The notes under the pieces are model-generated. The model was not told the DNA's origin. It did not search any database and worked only from the letters and a program-made list of their open reading frames with translations. From positions 62,001 to 126,000 of the forward strand of contig NZ_JACXAI010000011.1 of assembly GCF_014773385.1 (NCBI RefSeq): a DNA stretch of 64,000 bases, written 5' to 3'. A program made the position numbers and the translations under genes. Shown piece after piece: positions 46,934 to 56,887 of this stretch (the stretch's first letter is position 1; each line of letters opens with the position of its first letter). Origin of the DNA: Metabacillus arenae (lineage in GTDB: Bacteria; Bacillota; Bacilli; Bacillales; Bacillaceae).

Positions 46934-49204
46934 TTAAGAGGATTTTTCATATTGACCTGGGGATAGGCCGACATATTTTTTGAATATTCTAATAAATGTA
47001 TTGACATTATTGAATCCGACCATGCTCGCTACCTGACTAATTTTCACCTCTTGTACAGATAAAATCTCCTTTGCTTTTTTTACTCGATACATATTTAAAT
47101 ATTCTTTAAAGTTATCCCCTGTTTGTTCTTTAAAGACTGTGCTCACGTAGCTTGAGGATAAATTAAAATGTTCGGCTAAATCTGTTAGAGAAAGATCCCT
47201 GTGAAAATTTTCATGAATAAAGTTCAACAGTTGATCAGCCACTGACAAATCTGTCTTTTTTGTTTGTGATTGAATGTTTTCCAGAAGTTCCTTGAAAATA
47301 CTGGTAATTGTCTGTTCAAGCTCTTCTTTTCCGCGAATCATTTGAAGCCTTTGGTAGACCGTTTCATCTTCACCAAAGATTGTCCTTTCTGCCTGATTAG
47401 TCTGAGATAAAATTCGATGAATGGTAGCAAGTACTTCAAATACCAAGCTTCGGAGTGCAGATTCATCAAGCTGTCTAACATAAAGATTATCATTTAGCAG
47501 ATTTTTCAAAATGGACATGGCCTTTTCCTTCTGACCTCTACAACTAAAATTAATCAAATCTTTCTCCATCTCGAGTGGGTAATAGTAGCTCTTTTGCTCA
47601 AACCTTTCAATATCTTCTGTTGTCACAATGTTTTTTCGTTCAATCGCATACCTGTATTCAAGCAAGTTTCTTGCCTGTTTATACCCTTTTTCAAATTCAG
47701 AAAGGGCTGCAACTGGTTCACTTATCGCAATGAACATTGTTGCATGAAGTCGTTCATTCAACCCCGCGTTAAACGAATTCAACCAATCGCGAATTATCTG
47801 TAAATTGGTTTCACTTGTCAGGATTGCGAGTTTCTCTACTTCCATTTCAATCATTTCGTAAGAGATTTTCTTTTCTATATGTTCTTTTAAATAGGTTAGC
47901 AACTGAAGCTTGATCGTCAGAATCCCTTCACGTGTGAGCGATTCTTCCCACTCCTTATAGTGGGTGAATTCAAAAAGGATGACCCTTCCTTGGGTCAACT
48001 TGGCAAGACCGTATTGCTCCGATTTCTCCTTTACTTCCTCTTTCTCTACTAATCCAAGAAGCAAATCTTTCATAAATTTTTGTTTCAGAGACAGCTGGTG
48101 GTGATCTATGGTAGAAAGCAGTCTTTCGTTCATTTTTTTCATATTGGTCGTTATTTGCTGGATAATGGCAAACTCATCTCCATCGATACTCTCTTGTCTA
48201 TCTTTCAATACATGAAGAACTTTTTTTACAGGCTGATACGTATAATTCACAAACAAAACTTGAACCACAAGTCCAGCTAATAAAAATAGAAGATAAACAG
48301 GCAGTGAATCCATTAGAAGCCCGGCAAACGATGTTTCGGTAACTTGTTTCGGCGTAATATAAAGATACTGCCAATCTTTTAAAACTTCTGAGGATAAGGA
48401 TTTAATCTGAAAGCCCGAAGCCTTTATTTTTTGATAGGGAACTGGTTCTTCTTTAGAATATTCCAGCTGTTTTAATCGGTCTCGGGTCAAGATGTCAGCA
48501 ATCGAAAGATTATGGAAAGTTGTTTGATGACTTGTAATACGGTCCCCTTCTACAATAGCAAACCCTCCCTGATCAACTGGATTTAAAGCTGGGTACAGGT
48601 TTTTAGTATAGAAGGAAAGAAAAAAAACAATGTTATTCCCTTCAGATATCCGTTCTTTTTTCAAAAGTGTAATATACACGTTATCTTTCTTTTGATTCAT
48701 GAGCGAAAATAATTTATACTGCCCAAAGCTATTGTTTTTTTCCTTTAAATAGTCAGCCACCTGTTGATTCTCTTCTTTATTAAGACCAAGCTGTTGAAAA
48801 TAACGTTCCTGATTAATTGTCATATCAGGTGTCACAATCAAATCTTCATCTGCTTTCATCACACCCAGCTTATACTCAAACTGGCTGAAAGCATTCGAAT
48901 TTTTCTGAAGCTCCTTATACAACTCATTAACAAAGAAATATTCTAGCTTTTCATTCGTATTTTGACTATAATTCACAAACGCTTCCGTTGACTTAAGCTG
49001 GTTAATCCCGCTCAACGCCACCTGCAACCGTTGGTCCACTTTTTCCTTCGTCTGTTTCAAAAGCTCCTTCTGACTCTGTTCCAGCTCAAAATTCGTAAAC
49101 TCCCGATTCTTTAAATAATAAACAAACGACAACGCAGCAGTATATATAAAAATAACCCCCATCATGCATACAAATAACTTCCAAAAAAACTTTCTCTTTC
49201 TCAC
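46934..49204 (-). CDS. Membrane-bound AraC-type transcription regulator (YesS/YtdP-like)
   Basis: The 756-residue protein has an N-terminal membrane segment (about 8-29), an outside sensor domain, a second membrane segment (about 297-317), and a C-terminal AraC HTH pair (about 655-753: LTDLAEHFNLSSSYVSTVFK and ISQVASMVGFNNVNTFIRIF). It likely senses a polysaccharide breakdown product outside and turns on the adjacent transport and hydrolase genes. Confidence 0.92.
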   Translation of the reverse strand: MRKRKFFWKLFVCMMGVIFIYTAALSFVYYLKNREFTNFELEQSQKELLKQTKEKVDQRLQVALSGINQLKSTEAFVNYSQNTNEKLEYFFVNELYKELQKNSNAFSQFEYKLGVMKADEDLIVTPDMTINQERYFQQLGLNKEENQQVADYLKEKNNSFGQYKLFSLMNQKKDNVYITLLKKERISEGNNIVFFLSFYTKNLYPALNPVDQGGFAIVEGDRITSHQTTFHNLSIADILTRDRLKQLEYSKEEPVPYQKIKASGFQIKSLSSEVLKDWQYLYITPKQVTETSFAGLLMDSLPVYLLFLLAGLVVQVLFVNYTYQPVKKVLHVLKDRQESIDGDEFAIIQQITTNMKKMNERLLSTIDHHQLSLKQKFMKDLLLGLVEKEEVKEKSEQYGLAKLTQGRVILFEFTHYKEWEESLTREGILTIKLQLLTYLKEHIEKKISYEMIEMEVEKLAILTSETNLQIIRDWLNSFNAGLNERLHATMFIAISEPVAALSEFEKGYKQARNLLEYRYAIERKNIVTTEDIERFEQKSYYYPLEMEKDLINFSCRGQKEKAMSILKNLLNDNLYVRQLDESALRSLVFEVLATIHRILSQTNQAERTIFGEDETVYQRLQMIRGKEELEQTITSIFKELLENIQSQTKKTDLSVADQLLNFIHENFHRDLSLTDLAEHFNLSSSYVSTVFKEQTGDNFKEYLNMYRVKKAKEILSVQEVKISQVASMVGFNNVNTFIRIFKKYVGLSPGQYEKSS

Positions 49205-49575
49205 AGCTTCTCCCCCTAATTAGCAGTAATAGGTTTTCTAATAATTTCCAGTTGATCCAACTCCCCTATACAGGTGTTTTTTATCTATCCCCCGAAAAGG
49301 TTCACTAACGAAATAGCAACCCTTGCAGTAAGGCTAGTACAAAGGTTGCTTTAAATTAAAAATACTTTAATAATTTTGTGATGAAGTAACTTTTCTAGAT
49401 CTAAAACTTTGGATTTGAACAGGAACCTCCTGTCCTTTTATTGTAAAGGTTTTTTTGGTTGTATGAACAAGTAATTTTGAAGATTACCACTATTTCGAAC
49501 CATCTGATTTAATTCATGCAACGCTAGTCTGATTTTGAAGCTCTTTGACATGTAAAATTCGCACAAAAACGAAAA
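49205..49575. other. Intergenic region upstream of the AraC gene
   Basis: It holds the presumed promoter of the regulator and a loose hairpin (AGCAACC ... GGTTGCT, 49314-49360) with no T-run. I see no other gene here. Confidence 0.4.
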
Positions 49576-49597
49576 GCCCACGTCTTAAACAATGGGC
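49576..49597 (-). terminator. Terminator of the small 57-residue gene
   Basis: GCCCA / TGGGC stem (49576-49580 with 49593-49597); on the minus strand TTTTCGTTTTT follows. The stop codon of the gene lies in the loop. Confidence 0.65.
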
Positions 49598-49758
49598 GTT
49601 AAAAAGTGAACAACATCTAACGTACAACCAAATGTACCTCGTCTTTTCATTTTTGTGCCGCTATGCAGCATAGGAATTGTAACTTTGAATTCGTCCTCTA
49701 ACCGATAATAAAAAAATTCAGAGCAGTGAATATCATTTAAACTCTCAAAATCAGTCAT
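49585..49758 (-). CDS. Small hypothetical protein (57 residues)
   Basis: The ORF is MTDFESLNDIHCSEFFYYRL and so on to a TAA in the terminator loop. Its codons look coding and it has its own terminator, but the ribosome site (AAAGAGAAAAG) is weak. Function and family are unknown; it could also be the end of a lost gene. Confidence 0.5.
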   Translation of the reverse strand: MTDFESLNDIHCSEFFYYRLEDEFKVTIPMLHSGTKMKRRGTFGCTLDVVHFLTPIV

Positions 49759-49876
49759 CTTTTCTCTTTATCCAAGGAGATCATTTATAGGAACCTGATT
49801 CCAATTTACTGTATGTCGTAAATTAAATTTGAGCCATATTGTCTTTGTTCATTTCCAAACATTCTTAAGTTTCAAA

Positions 49877-51166
49877 TTATTCATTAGTAGTCAGTTTAGC
49901 AGCGTTTAAATATCCATTTCCTTGGACGTTAGGAGGCAGCCCCAAATCATCACATGCAGAAGCGAGCCGCTGCTTGACTTGATCAGGTGATAGATTGGGT
50001 TCTTTTTGAAGGAGCTGCGCTACAATTCCAGCGCATATTGGTGTGGCCATTGATGTTCCTGATAATGAGAAATAATTTGCATCCACACGTCCCTTTGCAT
50101 TTGTTTTATCAAGAAAAGAGTTCGGTGCTCTTAATGAAATAATATTGACTCCAGGAGTTAAAAGGTCTGGTTTGGTCAGACCATCAATTGTTGGGCCGCG
50201 GCTTGAGAAATCTGCTGCTATATCATCAGAACGATCAATTGTGTTTAGATCGTCTGCAGCCCCAACTGTAATTATTTTTGGGCTGATTCCAGGACTTCCA
50301 ATTGTTTCCTTTGAAGGGCCTGAGTTGCCAGCAGCAGCACATACAACTAATCCCTTATCCCACGCCTTTTCAACAGCTTTCACAACAGGATCATCTTCGA
50401 AAGATTGTTGTGCAGAAGCACCAAGAGATAATGAAAGAATGTCGATGTTGTAATGGGATTGGTTTTGAATACACCACTCAATACCGGCTATAACAGTTGA
50501 AAGTGATCCAGATCCCATTTTATCCAGCACCTTAACCCCCACTAAATTTGCTTCAGGAGCTGGCCCTTGATACTTTCCACCAGATGAAATTCCATTACCT
50601 GCTGCATCTCCTGCACAATGAGTCCCATGACCGTTATCATCATATGGATCCGTTTTGTTATTAATAAAATCTTTAAAAGCAATGATCCTTTCTTTTAAAT
50701 CGCTATGAGGATAGATACCTGTGTCAATGACTGCGATCGTCACATCTTTTCCTGTTAAGCCGGATTGAATTAATTGGTCAGAATGAGTAGATGGAGTTGC
50801 GGCATCTAGGAGAGCTGTCACTTTTCTGTCATAGTAGATTTTTTTGATGTGAGAACAATTTTCAAGCAATTTCTCTATTTTCTCTATCGACAAGTTAGTC
50901 GAACAGCAGGAAATCGAGGGGAATTGCTTAAGAGCCTTGCATTTAGCCGCCTTCATATCATTAAGTCCATGATCAAAGGCATCTTGCTCAAACTCAATCA
51001 CGACCGGCAGCTTCTTCGTTTTTTTACCAAAATGCTCTAAAGGGCGATGGAGAAAACATGGAATGGAACGAAATGGGTGATAGTGCTGAACCATTTCCCG
51101 GCGAATGTTGCTATCGAGTTTATGCCCCATTCTTCGAACAAGTTGAATAATTGAAAACCCTAACAT
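49877..51166 (-). CDS. aprX: Subtilisin-like serine protease AprX
   Basis: The 429-residue S8 protease shows the catalytic Asp in AVIDTGIYPH (near residue 148), His in DDNGHGTHCAG and Ser in GTSMATPICAG. The N-terminal stretch (LGFSIIQLVRRMGHK, then CFLHRPLEHF) matches the intracellular AprX of B. subtilis, which acts in late growth. No signal peptide is present. It is monocistronic. Confidence 0.93.
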   Translation of the reverse strand: MLGFSIIQLVRRMGHKLDSNIRREMVQHYHPFRSIPCFLHRPLEHFGKKTKKLPVVIEFEQDAFDHGLNDMKAAKCKALKQFPSISCCSTNLSIEKIEKLLENCSHIKKIYYDRKVTALLDAATPSTHSDQLIQSGLTGKDVTIAVIDTGIYPHSDLKERIIAFKDFINNKTDPYDDNGHGTHCAGDAAGNGISSGGKYQGPAPEANLVGVKVLDKMGSGSLSTVIAGIEWCIQNQSHYNIDILSLSLGASAQQSFEDDPVVKAVEKAWDKGLVVCAAAGNSGPSKETIGSPGISPKIITVGAADDLNTIDRSDDIAADFSSRGPTIDGLTKPDLLTPGVNIISLRAPNSFLDKTNAKGRVDANYFSLSGTSMATPICAGIVAQLLQKEPNLSPDQVKQRLASACDDLGLPPNVQGNGYLNAAKLTTNE

Positions 51167-51288
51167 TAAAACTCATTCCTCTCTAGTAATTCATGTAACA
51201 AGATATATTACGTGAATTGCTAGAAGAACGAATAATTAATTCGTATAACCTTTGAGAAAAAAGGCAAAAAACTAGAGAAATAATAGAA

Positions 51289-52626
51289 TTAAGTTCTTAT
51301 CTCTTGAAGGATTCCCTCTAGTTTTACCAAAGCAAATTCAACCATTCTTTCATATATATTTAAAATCGCTTCCCCGTAATTGGTGCCTGGCACCGCCCAT
51401 TTTCCGTTTAAAGCAGTCCAGGTTGGGGCGGATCCTCTCGTTACAAGGTTAAACCGAGGATCTATTAGTGGATACTTATCTGGCAGTTGTTCAGTTGATG
51501 CATATGCAAATAAATGCTGAAAATGAGCAAGTACTCCTTCACTTGGTGTTTGAAAGCTGGCACCCGGATTATCCGGTCCTGTTGCTCCTAATCCGCAAAA
51601 GTTGTTTTGCTCAGGTTTTACGACTCCTGTAAATCGAAAAAAATTGGTTTCATGCAAAGCTTGGGCAAAGGCAATATCTCCCCGTATTCCATAATCCTGT
51701 CCAAAAGTTAAATAAAAATGACCAAGCTCTGGTGTGTTTGGGTTTATACTTTTAGCAAATTGGTTCATTTGTTCTGGAGAAAGGAAAGTCCTGCCTGCTA
51801 TTGAATAGCCGCCAGCTTCATTCGAGTCCCTTTTTTCCGCTGCAATGAACGCATCGTCAATACCTGCATTTTTGACTTCAACTAACCGCTTTTCTGCATT
51901 TTCCCGAGTTGAAAAAGCTCCCGCTTGAACTCTATACCAAACTTCCCCAGATATATTTCTTGAATCAACAAAAGCCTCAATTCCTTTTGTGTCCAAATAT
52001 GAGACTCGTTCTTCCGCATTTTCTCTAGATTTAAAAGAGCCTGCGATTACCTTGTAAATTGTTCCAGAATTATCTGGTTTTTTTTGTAGTTTAAAAGTTT
52101 TTGCTACACCATTAGCATGACCTTGGGCTACTTTTTGCCGCCATGCAGCATTCTTCATTAGGGCAGCATCGCGGCCGTTATCGATAAATCCATTTTCCGT
52201 AAGAAGGGCTGGCATAGCTGATTCACGTAACACATGAAAATTAGCTTTTTTCTTTCCGCGATCCACAAGCTCATTTTCTTTTATTATTTCTGCATGGATA
52301 ATATTTTGGTAGTTTGCTGTTAAAGATGAGTCAGATAAGCTGCTGTGAATATAGTCTTCATATCCTTGAGCGGAACCATTAAAGGCATTGCAATGGATGG
52401 ACAAATAATAATCTGCTCCCCATGAATTAGCCTCATTTGTTCGTGCACTTAGACTCTTAGCTGTATCACTTGTTCGGCTCATTCTCACTTCCACGTTTTC
52501 ATAATCATTTAGTAAGATTGTTCGGATTCTAAGTGCAATATCTAAGGTAATATCTTTTTCATTTAACCCGTTGCCTTGGGCACCTGGGTCAGATCCGCCA
52601 TGACCTGGATCTAAATATAACTTCAC
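51289..52626 (-). CDS. N-acetylmuramoyl-L-alanine amidase with SPOR repeats and glucosaminidase domain
   Basis: The 445-residue wall hydrolase has an Amidase_3 domain (1-178; zinc sites in DPGHGGSDPG, CNAFNG and TENGF), two SPOR repeats (about 190-265), and a mannosyl-glycoprotein endo-beta-N-acetylglucosaminidase-like domain (about 275-440). No signal peptide is seen, as for sporulation amidases (CwlC, LytH-like) made in the mother cell. A copy of the motif GGTGCCTGGCACC lies within it (51382-51394) and matches the repeat at 53443. Confidence 0.9.
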   Translation of the reverse strand: MKLYLDPGHGGSDPGAQGNGLNEKDITLDIALRIRTILLNDYENVEVRMSRTSDTAKSLSARTNEANSWGADYYLSIHCNAFNGSAQGYEDYIHSSLSDSSLTANYQNIIHAEIIKENELVDRGKKKANFHVLRESAMPALLTENGFIDNGRDAALMKNAAWRQKVAQGHANGVAKTFKLQKKPDNSGTIYKVIAGSFKSRENAEERVSYLDTKGIEAFVDSRNISGEVWYRVQAGAFSTRENAEKRLVEVKNAGIDDAFIAAEKRDSNEAGGYSIAGRTFLSPEQMNQFAKSINPNTPELGHFYLTFGQDYGIRGDIAFAQALHETNFFRFTGVVKPEQNNFCGLGATGPDNPGASFQTPSEGVLAHFQHLFAYASTEQLPDKYPLIDPRFNLVTRGSAPTWTALNGKWAVPGTNYGEAILNIYERMVEFALVKLEGILQEIRT

Positions 52627-52841
52627 TATATTACCACCTTTTCTGTTTAATAAAGAACTAACACTAATATTTTATGGAAAATAATAAAATTTGAGATAGA
52701 CGAACGTTCTTTTTCTATCAATTTGGAGAGAACGCCAAGATAAATTCTTTTACTAAAAAAATACACCTTGATCTATTAATTTTTTCACAGTTGAAATTTA
52801 ATTTTATCTTTTTAATTTTTACCGCTTCAATAATAAGACAA

Positions 52842-52879
52842 AACCGTGATCACTTATATATTTGAAAAGTGTCACGGTT
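52842..52879 (-). terminator. Terminator of the 51-residue gene
   Basis: AACCGTGA / TCACGGTT stem (52842-52849 with 52872-52879), extended by an inner stem; on the minus strand TTGTCTTATT follows. It overlaps the stop codon. Confidence 0.8.
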
Positions 52880-53027
52880 CTATTTCGTCCTTTGATGTTG
52901 ACAGCGTCTTATTTGTTACTAATGGTGTGTATTCCTCAGCAGTTTCCTCTAAATAAGGAATATAGGGATTTAACGGGGTTTCTTCTAACTCAATCGATTT
53001 CTTTGATTTTTTATTCTTCTCTGACAT
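52872..53027 (-). CDS. Small hypothetical protein (51 residues)
   Basis: The product MSEKNKKSKKSIELEETPLN... is Lys- then Glu-rich, with the unusual stretch NPYIPYLEETAEEYTP. AAGGAAG lies 5 bases before the ATG and a terminator follows, so it is a real single gene. Family unknown. Confidence 0.72.
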   Translation of the reverse strand: MSEKNKKSKKSIELEETPLNPYIPYLEETAEEYTPLVTNKTLSTSKDEIEP

Positions 53028-53167
53028 AAAATCACTTCCTTAAAACTATCTTTTACTAATAGATGCTAAATTATGCATAAATAAATTATCTAAAAATTTT
53101 AAAGATTTGGTTGATTTCTTCACCTAATATCCATATAATATAAAAAAGGCATCAGGGGTGATCTTTC

Positions 53168-53401
53168 ATGAAAAATAAGAAAACGTACACTGAGATCATG
53201 AAGTCCCGTAACACTCAAAAAAAGGCGGTCAATGAATTTTCTGTGCTTGATCTTTACATCCAGATGATCTTGGACGAAGCAATGTTTAAACGGCAGATGG
53301 AGACGCTTGAGGAGCAGCTTGAAGCCGCGCTAGTAACGCGCGACAAAGACAGTTTTATGGATCTTTCGAAGAAATATAATAAATTAAAACTCATACTATA
53401 A
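53168..53401 (+). CDS. IDEAL-domain protein
   Basis: The 77-residue product has the IDEAL core LDLYIQMILDEAMFKRQMET and the helical end MDLSKKYNKLKLIL. IDEAL proteins are short Bacillus proteins of unknown function. GGGGTGATC precedes the ATG, and a terminator follows. Confidence 0.85.
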   Translation: MKNKKTYTEIMKSRNTQKKAVNEFSVLDLYIQMILDEAMFKRQMETLEEQLEAALVTRDKDSFMDLSKKYNKLKLIL

Positions 53402-53430
53402 GAGCCCAATCCTAAGGATGGGCTCTTTAT
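53401..53430 (+). terminator. Terminator after the IDEAL gene
   Basis: AGAGCCCA ... TGGGCTCT stem, followed by TTATTT. Confidence 0.85.
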
Positions 53431-53442
53431 TTATCAATAGAC

Positions 53443-53480
53443 GGTGCCAGGCACCAAATTGAAATTTGGTGCCTGGCACC
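53443..53480. repeat. Perfect inverted repeat GGTGCCAGGCACC (dispersed Bacillus motif)
   Basis: Two perfect 18-bp arms (53443-53460 and 53463-53480) around GA; each begins with GGTGCCAGGCACC, which is itself a palindrome. The same 16 bases occur inside the amidase gene (51380-51395) and a diverged form at 57993. The motif is often scattered in Bacillus genomes. Confidence 0.75.
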
Positions 53481-53496
53481 TAAATGGCTGTTTTTA

Positions 53497-54756
53497 CTAA
53501 TTTTTTGGATCAGCTTCCTCCAAATACGTAATTCGTTCTAACATGGTTGGATGTCCGTACCTGAATAGCTTGACTAACAAAGGAGGATGGACTTGACTTA
53601 GCCCTGCTTTTGAAAGCTCCTGAAATGTCTTTATTGCAGCTTCTGAGTCGGCCGTCATTTCAATCGCATACATATCAGCCTTCTTTTCTTGATACCGTGA
53701 GACGGCATTTGAAAACGGACTCGATGCAAATGTTAAAATCCCAACTAACATTAATAATAATGGTAATGACGCAAGCTGTTTTTTTGAAGTTAAATGTAAT
53801 GTGTCCCCAAACCGCAGAATAATTAAATTGAGCAATCTATTTACTAAATACAATCCTAATAACGATATGGCGAGATAGCCGGCGATTCCAATATAAATAT
53901 GATTCATGACGTAATGTCCCATTTCGTGTGCCATGATAAATAAAATTTCTTCATCACTTAGCTTATTTAACGTCGTATCCCATAATACAATTCGTGAATT
54001 AGAGGAAATCCCTGTTACATAAGCATTCAATGCATTTGTTTTCTCCGACATGTTCACTTCATATACATGTTCCGCAGGAATATCAGCTTGCTCGGCAAGC
54101 GATAAAATCTTTTCTTCCAGCTCTTTATTTTTCAATGGGTAAAAGTCATTGTAAAGCGGATCAATAACAACAGGCTGAAGGAACATCATAAATAAAGTAA
54201 ACGGAATAGAAAGGAACCATGCGTAAAGCCACCATCTTTTCTCAAATTTCCGAATAAGCCAAAACAGCACAAAGACTATAAAAATCATCATCCCAAAATT
54301 CACCCAAAAATCGATTAGTTGATCTTTAAACCAGCTTGAAGTACTTTGGGCAGAAATCTGAAAAGTATAGGAAATTTTATAGCTGATCCATTCAACTGGC
54401 AAAGTAACTGCTGTAACAAGCAGGGTAAGCCAGAAAGTAAACACAGCACTTTGGACAAACAAAAATTTTGATGTGCTCTCTGACCAGCTTTGCATTTTTT
54501 TAGAAAGACCCGATATTAATGCCACGATAAAAATAAACCATTCAAATGGAATTGTTATGAAAAACAGAAAATTCTTTATCTTCGAATAATCCTCAGACAA
54601 TATCAGCTCCCGGCTGTTCATAAATGTTTGAGGATCTGCTGCAGACCCCTGATATGCCTCTGGTACACCTGTAGAGCCACCCATAAAAATATATCCGTAC
54701 ATAAATAATCCATACAAAAAATAAACCAATACAGCAGCAGTCAGCCACTTCCGCAT
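53497..54756 (-). CDS. yhfN: M48 family zinc metalloprotease (YhfN-like)
   Basis: The 419-residue integral membrane protein has the zinc motif HEMGHYVMNH and the family line KNKELEEKILSLAEQADIPA. It resembles the Ste24-type B. subtilis YhfN. Its position left of lcfB, in the same order as in B. subtilis, supports the name. It may take part in membrane protein quality control. Confidence 0.88.
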   Translation of the reverse strand: MRKWLTAAVLVYFLYGLFMYGYIFMGGSTGVPEAYQGSAADPQTFMNSRELILSEDYSKIKNFLFFITIPFEWFIFIVALISGLSKKMQSWSESTSKFLFVQSAVFTFWLTLLVTAVTLPVEWISYKISYTFQISAQSTSSWFKDQLIDFWVNFGMMIFIVFVLFWLIRKFEKRWWLYAWFLSIPFTLFMMFLQPVVIDPLYNDFYPLKNKELEEKILSLAEQADIPAEHVYEVNMSEKTNALNAYVTGISSNSRIVLWDTTLNKLSDEEILFIMAHEMGHYVMNHIYIGIAGYLAISLLGLYLVNRLLNLIILRFGDTLHLTSKKQLASLPLLLMLVGILTFASSPFSNAVSRYQEKKADMYAIEMTADSEAAIKTFQELSKAGLSQVHPPLLVKLFRYGHPTMLERITYLEEADPKN

Positions 54757-55074
54757 GCTTCGCCCCCCTAGAACAAGCTTCTTACCTCTATTGTAGTTAT
54801 GTTGTCCACTTCTTAGAACCTAAAGACATTTATTATTGGAGGATCACCAACTAAGCCTCGTAAAGCTGTCCGCCAGGGAAAAAGAACTGTAAACCATTAA
54901 AACGACCACCTGAGCTCACATCGATTGCTAACTTTAATACGTTAACACTTTAATCAGCTTAAACTTTCTGAAACGATAATAAACACCTCAGGAAGTCAAA
55001 GCAGCTTGAACTGCAAATGGGAATAGACCGCCACATAATGTGGCAGCCTTAATGATTGATTGGTCCCTTAAAAA
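54757..55074. other. Intergenic region between the protease and the ABC importer
   Basis: The right half holds a hairpin GCCACAT / ATGTGGC (about 55031-55046) and no T-run. I see no gene here. Confidence 0.45.
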
Positions 55075-55869
55075 CTATACGAGCAGCGTCCGATCTGACA
55101 GTTCCCCGTTTGTTTTCATTTTCGTAAACTCATTTAGTAAATCTTGAACCTTCAAATTCTTCTTCGTCTCTTCTCCTGCTTCATAAATGATTTTACCGCT
55201 ATCCATCATGACTAACTTATTGCCTAGGTCGACAGCCTGCTGCATATTATGAGTGATCATGATCGTCGTTAATTTCCCATTTTCAACAAGAGTTTTCGTT
55301 AAATTGGTGACAAGCTCTGCTCGAGACGGGTCAAGAGCTGCAGTATGTTCATCCAATAGGAGGATTTTAGGATCAGTGAAGGTTGCCATAAGCAAAGATA
55401 ATGCTTGCCTTTCTCCACCAGACAGAAGCCCAACCTTTGCCTGAAGTCGATTTTCTAATCCTAACCCTAACGTTTCCAGCTTTGCTTTAAAAAATAAGCG
55501 CCTTCTGGCTGTCACTCCTGGCCTTAGCGATCTTCTTTGAACTCTGGCATATGCAATCGCAAGATTTTCCTCAATTGTTAATGTAGGAGAAGTACCGGCC
55601 ATTGGGTCTTGAAACACTCTGCCAATATACTTGGAACGTTTATGTTCAGGCAATCCGGAAACATCTGTTCCATCAATAGTGACAGAACCATGATCAGCAA
55701 AAAGCCTTCCTGCAATAATATTAAAAAGCGTACTTTTTCCAGCGCCATTACTGCCTATAACCGTTACAAAATCACCTTGCTGAACTTGCAGGGAAATTTG
55801 ATTCAAAGCAATTTTTTCATCAGGAGTACCTTCGTTAAATACTTTATAAATCTGATTGAGCTCTAACAA
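55075..55869 (-). CDS. ABC transporter ATP-binding protein
   Basis: The 264-residue ATPase has Walker A GSNGAGKST, signature LSGGERQAL, Walker B ILLLDEHTAALDP and the H-loop ITHNMQQAVDLG. Its ATG overlaps the permease gene by 26 bases. It powers the substrate-binding lipoprotein/permease pair to the right. Confidence 0.93.
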   Translation of the reverse strand: MLELNQIYKVFNEGTPDEKIALNQISLQVQQGDFVTVIGSNGAGKSTLFNIIAGRLFADHGSVTIDGTDVSGLPEHKRSKYIGRVFQDPMAGTSPTLTIEENLAIAYARVQRRSLRPGVTARRRLFFKAKLETLGLGLENRLQAKVGLLSGGERQALSLLMATFTDPKILLLDEHTAALDPSRAELVTNLTKTLVENGKLTTIMITHNMQQAVDLGNKLVMMDSGKIIYEAGEETKKNLKVQDLLNEFTKMKTNGELSDRTLLV

Positions 55870-56863
55870 CTTGATCGCCCCGTTCTTTCATCGTTGTAAT
55901 TTTTTCTTGTAAGCGTAATTTCTTTCTTCGTTTCTCTTTTTGCTTTTCATATAATTGGGGAATTATTAGCGCAGCAATAACAATGATAGCTGTAATTAAC
56001 TTCATATCTCCTGTTTCTAGAAAATCAACTCGAAGGGACAGGGCAACAATGACTCTGTAAATGATGGCTCCTAAAATAACGGCAAGAGTGGCCCGAAAAA
56101 TAGTCTTTATACCTAAAATCGCTTCTCCGATAATGACGGATGCAAGACCGATAATAATCATTCCGATCCCCATTCCTACATCAGCATATCCTCCAGTTTG
56201 TGCAACGAAGGCACCGGATAATGAAACTAAAGCATTAGATAGTCCTAAACCTGCTATCTTTAATGTGTCCGTATTTCCTGAAAAGCTGGTAATCATTTGG
56301 TGGTTATCCCCAACAGCCCGGATAGCAAGGCCAACCTCAGTTTTTAAAAAGTAATCCAGTATACCTTTTAATAGAATAATAAACAAAAACATCACGAATA
56401 GAACCAACCATGTACTTGGAGCAACCCAAGACATGCCAATATTTGCAAAGAAACCGTTTATCCCTTGATCTATCCCTGTTTTTTCCCACATAGCTCCCAT
56501 AATCGTAAAAACCGTTTCCTGTCCATGGAGAGGTACGTTAGGCTTATCCATAATTCTAAGATTTATAGAGTAAAGGGCAATCATCATCAAAATTCCCGAA
56601 AGAAGTGCATTAATTTTCCCTTTTGTGTGGAGAAGACCAGTTATCGAACCAGCTAAAAAACCAGCCACAAATGCTGTTCCTGTCGCAAGAAAAGGATTAA
56701 ACCCACTGACAATCATAACGGCTGCCACGGCTGCCCCTGTTACAAAGCTCCCATCCACCGTTAAGTCTGGAAAATCTAATATCCGAAAGGAGAGGTATAC
56801 CCCAAGAGCCATAATGGCATAAATTAGCCCTGATTCAACTGATCCAAATAGTGCTGTAAACAT
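55844..56863 (-). CDS. ABC transporter permease (TrpY/branched-chain type)
   Basis: The 339-residue protein has about eight to ten membrane segments in the branched-chain permease (LivH) pattern. It pairs with the PF04392-type binding lipoprotein, as in tryptophan/tyrosine importers; its real substrate is not clear. Confidence 0.88.
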   Translation of the reverse strand: MFTALFGSVESGLIYAIMALGVYLSFRILDFPDLTVDGSFVTGAAVAAVMIVSGFNPFLATGTAFVAGFLAGSITGLLHTKGKINALLSGILMMIALYSINLRIMDKPNVPLHGQETVFTIMGAMWEKTGIDQGINGFFANIGMSWVAPSTWLVLFVMFLFIILLKGILDYFLKTEVGLAIRAVGDNHQMITSFSGNTDTLKIAGLGLSNALVSLSGAFVAQTGGYADVGMGIGMIIIGLASVIIGEAILGIKTIFRATLAVILGAIIYRVIVALSLRVDFLETGDMKLITAIIVIAALIIPQLYEKQKEKRRKKLRLQEKITTMKERGDQVVRAQSDL

Positions 56864-56887
56864 TATTCCTCACCCTTTTCTTTTTCC

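Noticed and set aside
49314-49360. AGCAACC ... GGTTGCT hairpin as a terminator
   Set aside because: The loop is long, the stem imperfect and the T-run missing; no gene ends nearby on either strand except far away.
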